Shown piece after piece: positions 58,200-64,000 of a DNA stretch of 64,000 nucleotides. Source of the DNA: Candidatus Nitrotoga arctica (GTDB lineage Bacteria > Pseudomonadota > Gammaproteobacteria > Burkholderiales > Gallionellaceae). Numbering within the stretch: the stretch's first letter is position 1; each line of letters starts with the position of its first letter. A model generated the notes under the pieces. The model had not been told where the DNA came from. It did no database searches and was given only the letters and a program-made list of their open reading frames with translations. The position numbers were made by a program, and so were the translations under genes. The DNA lies in assembly GCF_918378365.1 (NCBI RefSeq), contig NZ_OU912926.1:2728001-2792000 (forward strand). The letters are read 5' to 3'.

Positions 58200-58360
58200 C
58201 CCTCCACTAAATGCGCGTCAGGGGAGACTTTAAGCGCAAATAGGGACTTGGACTATTTACACTCTATAGCAAGTAGCAGAGAACGCTTGCAGAATAGGTT
58301 AATGGCGCTTGAGTGTCTGTGCGGTGAGACACAATTTGCTTAACCTAACCCGCAACCAAA
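58200..58360 (-). ncRNA. Putative structured RNA, unit A
   Basis: This unit has a hairpin TGCGC-GTC / GAC-GCGCA (58212-58238) with the loop AGGGGA, a closing stem CATTAA-CC / GG-TTAATG around it, a GTGTCT/AGACAC hairpin (about 58313-58332) and a TTAACCT/AGGTTAA stem. The order is the same in unit B. On the minus strand it ends in the unit A terminator. Expression is not shown. Confidence 0.45.
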
Positions 58361-58482
58361 GGTTAACCATGTTGTACCAGAGCAAGTGCTATTTGTAGCA
58401 CTTGATATTCAAAAATGGAACCACGGAGAATGGGTATCTGCTAATGTGCCTTTGTGGCACAACTTCTATCGGGAAAATGAAC

Positions 58483-58514
58483 AAAAAAAGGCTCTCGACT
58501 AGAGGGAAGAGAGC
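58483..58514 (-). terminator. Minus-strand hairpin/U-tract, unit B
   Basis: On the minus strand GCTCTC and GAGAGC form a stem around GACTAGAGGGAA (as read on plus), followed by seven T on the minus strand. Confidence 0.7.
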
Positions 58515-58529
58515 GGACAGAAGGTAAAA

Positions 58530-58680
58530 TGATTGCCCACCACTTAATGCAAGTCAGGGGGGAGACTTCCAGTGCAAATATTACATGCGCTAATTATTTG
58601 CACCTTTAGGCGTTAAGTGGAAAGCAATCGCATCTTAGGGGAGAGTTGGCTGCCCGTCAGTGCGGTAAAGCACTTAACCT
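58530..58680 (-). ncRNA. Putative structured RNA, unit B
   Basis: The unit has the hairpin TGC-AAGTC / GACTT-GCA (58548-58576) with a G-rich loop, nested inside CCACTTAA / TTAAGTGG and GATTGC / GCAATC stems, and a following GTGCGGTAAAGCAC hairpin. Stem bases differ from unit A while pairing is kept, which points to a conserved structure. Function and expression are unknown. Confidence 0.45.
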
Positions 58681-58884
58681 AAAACCACAGCCACAACACT
58701 GTAACGGGTGTGTAACGGGTGTTAATACGATCTCAAACTGAGGTTCTCGAAACTTGGGGCATTGAGATTGGTGCGATTGCAAACGATTACCTGCGAACTA
58801 TTGCGAACGCATTTACTGCTTTTTATCTTATATTTTCTTATAGTTATGGACGATGACGAGCATTCGCAAACTATTTTATTGGCT

Positions 58885-59976
58885 TTAGACGTTGAAGCGG
58901 AAGTGCATAACATCACCATCCTGTACCAAATAATCTTTGCCTTCCAACCGCATCTTTCCCTTTTCTTTTGCGCCCGCCTCGCCTTTGCAAGCAACAAAAT
59001 CATCATAACTGATCACTTCGGCCCGAATAAAGCCATGCTCGAAATCATTATGAATGACGCCCGCAGCCTGAGGTGCGGTATCGCCTATGTGAATCGTCCA
59101 GGCGCGCACTTCTTTCACTCCGGCGGTAAAATAAGTTTGCAAACCTAACAGCTTGTACGCCACGCGAATCAGTCGATTCAAACCGGGCTCCGCCAAACCA
59201 ATGTCGGCTAAAAATTCTTTTTTATCTTCATCTGAAAGCTCTGAAATTTCCGACTCCAGTGCTGCGCAAATCGCCACTACCGGAGCACCTTCCCGTGCGG
59301 CGAACTCTTCCAGCCGCGTCAATAATGGATTATTTTTAAAACCATCTTCAGCCACGTTGGCCACGTACATGGCAGGCTTAATCGTGAGCAGGCACAGTGG
59401 CTTAAGCGAGGCGAGCTGCGCCGCATCCAGCTTCATCATACGCGCAGGTTTGCCTTGATTTAAATGGGCAGCAACCTGATCCAGCAATTCACCAAACTTA
59501 GCAGCTTCTTTGTCGCCGGAGCGTGCAGCCTTGGAGTTACGCAACTGGGCTTTTTCCACCGTTGTCATATCCGCCAGCGCCAGTTCAGTTACGATCGTTT
59601 CCACGTCTGAAATCGGATCGACCTTTCCCGCGACGTGAATGACGTTGTCGTCCTCGAAACAGCGCACCACATTCAAAATACCATCGGTCTCACGAATATT
59701 GGCAAGGAATTGGTTGCCCAGGCCTTCGCCCTTGGATGCCCCAGCCACCAAGCCGGCGATGTCCACAAACTCGGTGATGGCATATTGCATTTTCTGCGGC
59801 TTGACGATATCGGCCAACGCTTGCATCCGCGCATCCGGAACTTCCACAACGCCGACATTAGGCTCAATAGTACAGAACGGATAGTTGTCCGCCGCTATAC
59901 CCGCCTTGGTGAGCGCATTGAATAATGTGGACTTGCCCACATTGGGCAGACCGACGATTCCGCATTTCAGACTCAT
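58885..59976 (-). CDS. ychF: Redox-regulated ATPase YchF
   Basis: The 363-residue Obg-family protein has the P-loop [14 protein letters not shown], the [25 protein letters not shown] switch region, the NxxE-type base-recognition NVAEDGF, and the C-terminal TGS domain ending in DVMHFRFNV. Unlike most members it is expected to prefer ATP to GTP. It follows pth with a 14-base gap. Its 3' end appears to be duplicated about 1 kb downstream. Confidence 0.97.
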   Translation of the reverse strand: MSLKCGIVGLPNVGKSTLFNALTKAGIAADNYPFCTIEPNVGVVEVPDARMQALADIVKPQKMQYAITEFVDIAGLVAGASKGEGLGNQFLANIRETDGILNVVRCFEDDNVIHVAGKVDPISDVETIVTELALADMTTVEKAQLRNSKAARSGDKEAAKFGELLDQVAAHLNQGKPARMMKLDAAQLASLKPLCLLTIKPAMYVANVAEDGFKNNPLLTRLEEFAAREGAPVVAICAALESEISELSDEDKKEFLADIGLAEPGLNRLIRVAYKLLGLQTYFTAGVKEVRAWTIHIGDTAPQAAGVIHNDFEHGFIRAEVISYDDFVACKGEAGAKEKGKMRLEGKDYLVQDGDVMHFRFNV

Positions 59977-59990
59977 GAATATTCCTTATA

Positions 59991-60566
59991 TTAATTACTG
60001 TGCAACTTCAGCATTGCCGCTTCCAGCTTGCCATCAACTATCATGGGAACCACATCCAGTGCACGTTGCATGGCGTGTTCGATTAACTCCGCTTCTTCAC
60101 GGCGCGGGGCATTCAGCACATAATCAACAACATCCGCACGTTCACCTGGATGACCAATGCCAATACGCAACCGCCAAAAATCACGTGTGCCTAAATGCGC
60201 AAAGATGTCCTTCAAGCCGTTGTGTCCGCCGTGACCACCACCCAGTTTAAGCTTGGCGCTGCCCGGCGGCAAATCAAGTTCATCATGCACGACCAGAATT
60301 TGTCGAGGTTCGATTTTGTAGAACTGTGTCAGCGCCCCTACCGCACGGCCACTGATATTCATAAAGGTTTGCGGCTTGAGTAAGAATAATTCACGACCCT
60401 GCAACTGACCGCGCGCGACCAAGCCGTGGAACTTGCTTTCAGGTTTGAAAGTGAATGGGTGCATGCGCGCAAACGTGTCTACCCACCAGAATCCAGCGTT
60501 ATGCCGGGTGAAATCATATTCACGACCGGGATTACCCAACCCGACAATTAACTTGATTTCACTCAT
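59991..60566 (-). CDS. pth: Peptidyl-tRNA hydrolase
   Basis: The start MSEIKLIVGLGNPGREYDFTRHNAG at 60566 gives the normal 191 residues, although the frame extends to 60635. The enzyme releases tRNA from prematurely terminated peptides. It has the active-site His in RHNAGFWWVD, KPQTFMNISG, VVHDELDLPPG and GGGHGGHNGLK. Confidence 0.96.
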   Translation of the reverse strand: MSEIKLIVGLGNPGREYDFTRHNAGFWWVDTFARMHPFTFKPESKFHGLVARGQLQGRELFLLKPQTFMNISGRAVGALTQFYKIEPRQILVVHDELDLPPGSAKLKLGGGHGGHNGLKDIFAHLGTRDFWRLRIGIGHPGERADVVDYVLNAPRREEAELIEHAMQRALDVVPMIVDGKLEAAMLKLHSN

Positions 60567-60604
60567 TTTTAGTTTACACCATGTGAAAAACCGTTCACGA
60601 CATG

Positions 60605-60648
60605 TTAAAAACCCGCCATACACATAAGAGTGCATGGCGGGTTTTTAA
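60605..60648 (-). terminator. Terminator after rplY
   Basis: TTAAAAACCCGCCAT and its exact complement form a 15-pair stem, with a T-run on the minus strand. It lies 15 bases after the rplY stop and before pth. Confidence 0.9.
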
Positions 60649-60662
60649 TTGTACTACTTATG

Positions 60663-61322
60663 CTATTTAGATTTCGCCGCAGGTTTTGCCGCAGCTTTCG
60701 CATCCCCAGTAGGAGCGGCCGCTGCTTCAGCCGCGGCCAGTGCTTCCGCTTCAATCGCGCCACGCGGTACCTGAACAGTGGCCACTACGGCATCTCCAAT
60801 ATGGATACCTGCCGCTTCTACGCCTTTAGGTAAATTAAGGTCGGAAACATGAATGGAATGATTTAGCGCCAACGTGGATAGATCGACCTCGATAAATTCG
60901 GGCAAGTCAGCCGCCAGGCAAGCAATATTCAGATCATTCATCACGTGGGAGATGATACCTCCGCTCAGCTTCACCCCAGGGGCGATATCGGCATTTATAA
61001 AGTGCAATGGCACTTTCATATGGATCTTCTTATTTGCTTCCACACGCTGAAAATCGATATGTTGCACTTGCTGGCGAAATGGATGCATCTGAAAATCGCG
61101 CAACAGTACTTGTTCTTTTTTGCCGTCCAAATCAAGTGTCAGGATGGAAGCATGAAACGCTTCCTTACGCAGGCTGTGATACAGATTGTTGTGATCAAGG
61201 TCAATCAACGTAGGCTCGACGCCACCATACACGATGCCAGGCACGCGGCCAGACTTGCGCAGACGGCGGCTCGCACCCGTTCCTTGCGCCTTGCGGAATA
61301 TTGCGCTTAGTTCGATTTTCAT
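60663..61322 (-). CDS. rplY: Ribosomal protein L25 (general stress form, Ctc-type)
   Basis: The start [25 protein letters not shown] at 61322 fits the family better than the frame's 61352. The product of about 219 residues has the 5S rRNA-binding L25 domain (1-95) and the TL5 C-terminal domain, and ends in an Ala/Lys-rich tail. It binds 5S rRNA in the large subunit. Confidence 0.94.
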   Translation of the reverse strand: MKIELSAIFRKAQGTGASRRLRKSGRVPGIVYGGVEPTLIDLDHNNLYHSLRKEAFHASILTLDLDGKKEQVLLRDFQMHPFRQQVQHIDFQRVEANKKIHMKVPLHFINADIAPGVKLSGGIISHVMNDLNIACLAADLPEFIEVDLSTLALNHSIHVSDLNLPKGVEAAGIHIGDAVVATVQVPRGAIEAEALAAAEAAAAPTGDAKAAAKPAAKSK

Positions 61323-61405
61323 TTTATTTCTCCACTTCAAATTCGGAATCACCCGCGACCAGGCAATTCCAGGTTACGCGGCAGTCAACATGACGGCCAC
61401 AAAAA

Positions 61406-62359
61406 CTATTCCATAAATAATGAGCTGACGGATTCTTCCGCATGAATGCGTCGAATTGTTTCGGCCAACAACGCAGCCACACTCAACTGGCGAATACGCT
61501 TACAAGCTATCGCCTCATTGCTCAGCGGGATAGTGTCGGTCACAACCAGTTCATCTATTGCGGAATTCTCTATACGCTCAATCGCCGAGCCAGACAGCAC
61601 CGGGTGTGTGCAATACGCCACAACCTTCTCCGCACCCTTGGCTTTCAGTGCATCAGCAGCCTCGCATAAGGTATTTCCGGTATCGACCAGGTCATCCATG
61701 ATCAAACAGGTTCGGTCTACCACTTCACCAATGATGTTCATCACCTTGGCCACGTTGGGCTTGGGGCGACGCTTGTCGATGATGGTGAGATCAGCTTCCA
61801 AACGCTTGGCTAATGCGCGCGCGCGTACTACGCCGCCCACGTCCGGCGAGACCACCACCAGATTTTTGTAATCATGCTTCCACACATCTGCCAACAAAAT
61901 CGGGCTAGCATAAATGTTGTCTACAGGAATATCGAAAAAACCCTGGATCTGATCTGAATGCAAATCCATGGTTAGAACGCGATCCACGCCAACACCAGTA
62001 AGCATATTCGCCACCACCTTGGCCGTAATCGCCACGCGCGCGGAACGCGGACGCCGATCCTGCCGGGCATAGCCAAAATAGGGTAGCGCGGCGATGATAC
62101 GTCCAGCGGAAGCGCGTTTAAGCGCATCCACCATTACCAGCACTTCCATCAAATTATCGTTGGTTGGGGCACATGTTGATTGCAGGACGAATACGTCTTT
62201 GCCGCGCACGTTGTCGAGAATTTCTATCATCACCTCGCCGTCTGAAAAACGGCCAACGGTGGCTTGCCCAAGTTGAATATTAAGGTGCTGCGCTACATAT
62301 TGTGCAAGCTTAGGATTGGCATTGCCGGTGAACACCATCAAGCTGTCGTTGGACACCAT
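61406..62359 (-). CDS. prs: Ribose-phosphate pyrophosphokinase
   Basis: The start [23 protein letters not shown] at 62359 gives about 317 residues, the normal length; the frame's 62395 is less likely. The enzyme makes PRPP from ribose-5-phosphate and ATP. It shows [36 protein letters not shown], and the PRPP-binding motif [16 protein letters not shown]. It lies after ispE and the tRNA gene as in many proteobacteria. Confidence 0.96.
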   Translation of the reverse strand: MVSNDSLMVFTGNANPKLAQYVAQHLNIQLGQATVGRFSDGEVMIEILDNVRGKDVFVLQSTCAPTNDNLMEVLVMVDALKRASAGRIIAALPYFGYARQDRRPRSARVAITAKVVANMLTGVGVDRVLTMDLHSDQIQGFFDIPVDNIYASPILLADVWKHDYKNLVVVSPDVGGVVRARALAKRLEADLTIIDKRRPKPNVAKVMNIIGEVVDRTCLIMDDLVDTGNTLCEAADALKAKGAEKVVAYCTHPVLSGSAIERIENSAIDELVVTDTIPLSNEAIACKRIRQLSVAALLAETIRRIHAEESVSSLFME

Positions 62360-62415
62360 GCTCCCCTTAAATAAAAACGGGCGCAAGCGCCCCAAACGAA
62401 CAACATCCTACAAAC

Positions 62416-62490
62416 TGGCTGGGGAGGTAGGGATCGAACCTACGAATGCCGGAATCAAAATCCGGTGCCTTACCACTTGGCGACTCCCCA
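62416..62490 (-). tRNA. tRNA-Gln (anticodon UUG)
   Basis: The minus strand folds as a full cloverleaf: acceptor TGGGGAG / CTCCCCA, anticodon stem CCGGA-TTTTGAT-TCCGG with anticodon TTG, and the T arm GTAGGTTCGATCCTAC. The CCA tail is encoded. The 75-base gene sits between ispE and prs, its common place in proteobacteria. Confidence 0.97.
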
Positions 62491-62503
62491 ATAATCTTGC
62501 ATT

Positions 62504-63370
62504 TCACATTACGGTAAAATCCCGAAGTGGATGCTGCGCCAAACCGCGCGCTACAATACCGCGCATATCTGACGGCAAATGTTCTATCACTGCTTGCGCC
62601 TGTGCCTCGGTAACAAATTCAGCAAACACACAAGCACCAGAACCACTCATCCGAGCTTGCGCAAATTGCTCAAGCCAAACAATATGCCGTGCCACTTCCG
62701 GATATAAACTACATACCACCGACTGTAGATCGTTGTGGGGTAGCCGTAGCGGAAGGCCGCGAATTCTGAGGGAAATCGCATCCCGTGTCAATTCCAAGTT
62801 CGCAAAATCCAAGTGTGCGAATACCTTTGCCGTAGCGACACGCACTGGCGGGAACAACACCACATACCAAGCATCCGGCACATCGTAGGCCTGTAACTGC
62901 TCGCCTATGCCTTCTGCATAAGCATTTTTACCAAACACAAATACCGGTACGTCCGCACCCAGAGACAGGCCTATCTCCATCAACCGTTCGCGCGACAGCC
63001 CCAGGTTCCATAGGTTATTCAGCGCAAGGAGTGTCGTGGCTGCATCCGAACTACCGCCACCCAAACCTCCGCCCATAGGGATACGTTTCTCCAAAGTTAT
63101 ATCCACACCCAACCTGCAACCGCATACCTTTTGTAGCAGACGTGCGGCGCGTACGCACAAGTCCTGTTCCTGGGGCACACCATCAAGTGCACTGATGCGG
63201 CGCACCACACCATTCTTGCGTAGCGAGAAATGCAACATGTCACTAAAATCAATGAAACGAAACAGAGTTTGCAGCAGATGATAGCCATCCATCCTGCGCC
63301 CGACCACATGCAAAAAAAGGTTAAGCTTGGCGGGTGCTGGCAGGGTTAAAGTTTTTGTTATATTTCCCAT
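62504..63370 (-). CDS. ispE: 4-diphosphocytidyl-2-C-methyl-D-erythritol kinase
   Basis: The 288-residue GHMP kinase acts in the non-mevalonate isoprenoid pathway. It has the substrate-binding LPAPAKLNLFLHVVGRR, the Gly-rich PMGGGLGGGSSDAATTLLALN loop, and MSGSGACVFAEF near the C-terminus. Its start overlaps the end of lolB by 13 bases. Confidence 0.95.
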   Translation of the reverse strand: MGNITKTLTLPAPAKLNLFLHVVGRRMDGYHLLQTLFRFIDFSDMLHFSLRKNGVVRRISALDGVPQEQDLCVRAARLLQKVCGCRLGVDITLEKRIPMGGGLGGGSSDAATTLLALNNLWNLGLSRERLMEIGLSLGADVPVFVFGKNAYAEGIGEQLQAYDVPDAWYVVLFPPVRVATAKVFAHLDFANLELTRDAISLRIRGLPLRLPHNDLQSVVCSLYPEVARHIVWLEQFAQARMSGSGACVFAEFVTEAQAQAVIEHLPSDMRGIVARGLAQHPLRDFTVM

Positions 63371-63921
63371 TCATCGATCAGCAATTGGATTTCCAGTCCA
63401 TCACGCTGCAAGGCAAGACGTAACGGCAAACTGTCAGGTGTTTGCGCTGCATAGCGGGTATAGCGTATCACCCAGCCATCCTGGCTTAGCAGTATCACCT
63501 GTCCGTTAGCATCATGCTCAATATCAAATACACTCTTCGGCGCTGGCAACGCCAACACCCAATAACGCAAGCCAGACAACGGCAAACGCCAGCCCAGCAC
63601 TTGCTGAGTTAATTCATCGACGTCTTGTGCCTCGTAATGCTTAAACGGCATATCCAGCACTGCACCCTTTATATCGCTACGAATGCGAGCCACAGTCTGC
63701 CCCAACGGGGCAAGCAGCAGGATTTCATCTGCCTCGGCATGATGCATCCAGCGCACTCCAGATGATGATCGCACTCCGTCATGCTTTACGGCAATCCGTC
63801 CAGACAGTACAAAAGGCACATTTTCCGATTGCATGGGCCGCGTAACGGACTGGGATACGGGCGGTACACTTGCACATCCCCCCAACAACAAGAGACACAG
63901 TAAAAATAATCGATGTATCAA
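63358..63921 (-). CDS. lolB: Outer membrane lipoprotein LolB
   Basis: The 187-residue protein has a lipobox LGGC (Cys at about 16). The mature part has FVLSGRIAVKHDG, then ADEILLLAPLGQTVARI and GWRLPLSGLRYWV, as in LolB. It receives lipoproteins from LolA and inserts them in the outer membrane. The start is TTG at 63921, overlapping the stop of the upstream gene (TTGA). Confidence 0.93.
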   Translation of the reverse strand: MIHRLFLLCLLLLGGCASVPPVSQSVTRPMQSENVPFVLSGRIAVKHDGVRSSSGVRWMHHAEADEILLLAPLGQTVARIRSDIKGAVLDMPFKHYEAQDVDELTQQVLGWRLPLSGLRYWVLALPAPKSVFDIEHDANGQVILLSQDGWVIRYTRYAAQTPDSLPLRLALQRDGLEIQLLIDEWEI

Positions 63922-64000
63922 GGCGTAAATTTCTTAATGACCACCTGCAACACTGTACTATCAGGATGAGCCTTTAGTGCATCGCTCCACATTTTTTTTG
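63918..64000 (-). CDS. TPR-like protein, C-terminal end
   Basis: The frame enters from beyond the window and ends with KKMWSDALKAHPDSTVLQ and FTP at 63918. The helix pattern fits a tetratricopeptide repeat, and TPR genes often precede lolB. Only about 27 residues are visible. Its stop overlaps the lolB start. Confidence 0.55.
   Translation of the reverse strand, partial: KKMWSDALKAHPDSTVLQVVIKKFTP

Larger units (their letters stand above)
57865..58884. other. Noncoding island remnant next to ychF
   Basis: This kilobase has no convincing gene. It begins with TGCCCC(C) repeats (about 57914-57950), then holds three hairpin units that are annotated separately. A frame without a start codon at 58344-58502 (EQVLFVALDIQKW ... 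LWHNFYRENE) looks protein-like but is short. Two GTAACGGGTG direct repeats occur at 58701-58720. I read it as the remains of an element inserted at the ychF 3' end. Confidence 0.5.

Noticed and set aside
57660..58884. CRISPR array
   Set aside because: The repeated units are few, long and unequal, with internal hairpins and U-tracts, and no cas gene is near.
58722..59006. 94-codon minus-strand frame at the ychF end
   Set aside because: It overlaps ychF in another frame, and its translation is low-complexity Ser/Lys-rich.

Overview
This is a chromosomal window from a betaproteobacterium of moderate GC content. Its blocks of housekeeping genes sit in the order usual for that class: dapA-bamC-MBL, pilMNOPQ-aroK-aroB-dgt, trmJ-cysE-iscR-suf, and lolB-ispE-tRNA-Gln-prs-rplY-pth-ychF. 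A periplasmic chlorite dismutase very like the respiratory (per)chlorate-reducer type, with an HPP-family membrane protein and many Fe-S and oxidative-stress genes, suggests a Gallionellaceae/Nitrosomonadales member, possibly a Nitrotoga-like nitrite oxidiser. That placement is inference; no 16S gene is present.

Layout. Positions 1-4489 hold the 3' end of a ribosomal oxygenase gene, an Ala-rich lipoprotein, and the dapA-bamC-MBL group with an FKBP isomerase. Positions 5154-13265 hold the type IV pilus operon pilMNOPQ followed by aroK, aroB and dgt. Positions 13530-19352 hold mfd, serB, an HPP membrane protein and a hemerythrin. Positions 19449-27057 are an accessory patch: a group II intron 3' relic, an IS630 element that splits a PNPOx-like gene, small membrane proteins separated by spacers of which two look attC-like, and a minus-strand stress cluster. 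The cluster runs AraC regulator, two tandem 49-residue metallothionein-like peptides, a lipoprotein, a di-heme peroxidase and a frameshifted DUF3703 gene. Positions 27215-39915 are mostly one long minus-strand Fe-S assembly region (trmJ, cysE, iscR, sufABCDSU, nfu, rhodanese, Rieske, folE, iscS, dsbB, ppiB). Positions 39930-43504 hold suhB and mutS. Positions 43555-45802 hold a second IS630 element whose transposase appears to need a -1 frameshift, a gene remnant, and a HigBA-type toxin-antitoxin pair.

Positions 46017-57658 hold an FAD monooxygenase, a MalY/PatB-type C-S lyase, an orphan lipoprotein, msrB-msrA-cld (a plausible reactive-chlorine defence set), an unusual fusion of a flavodoxin-fold quinone reductase with a UbiA prenyltransferase, and a delta-60 repeat protein. 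Positions 57659-58884 lack a convincing gene. They contain a degenerate copy of the ychF 3' end (a possible att site), TGCCCC-rich sequence, and three tandem hairpin/U-tract units on the minus strand with base-paired internal hairpins. Positions 58885-64000 hold ychF, pth, rplY, prs, tRNA-Gln(UUG), ispE, lolB and the 3' end of a TPR-like gene.

The genes that may work together are the Fe-S operon (sulfur mobilisation, scaffold, carriers, IscR control), the metal/peroxide cluster under the AraC regulator, and the Msr/Cld group that would remove chlorite and repair oxidised methionine outside the cytoplasm. The most interesting items are the tandem cysteine-rich peptides, the structured noncoding repeats beside ychF, the reductase-UbiA fusion and the Msr-Cld association.
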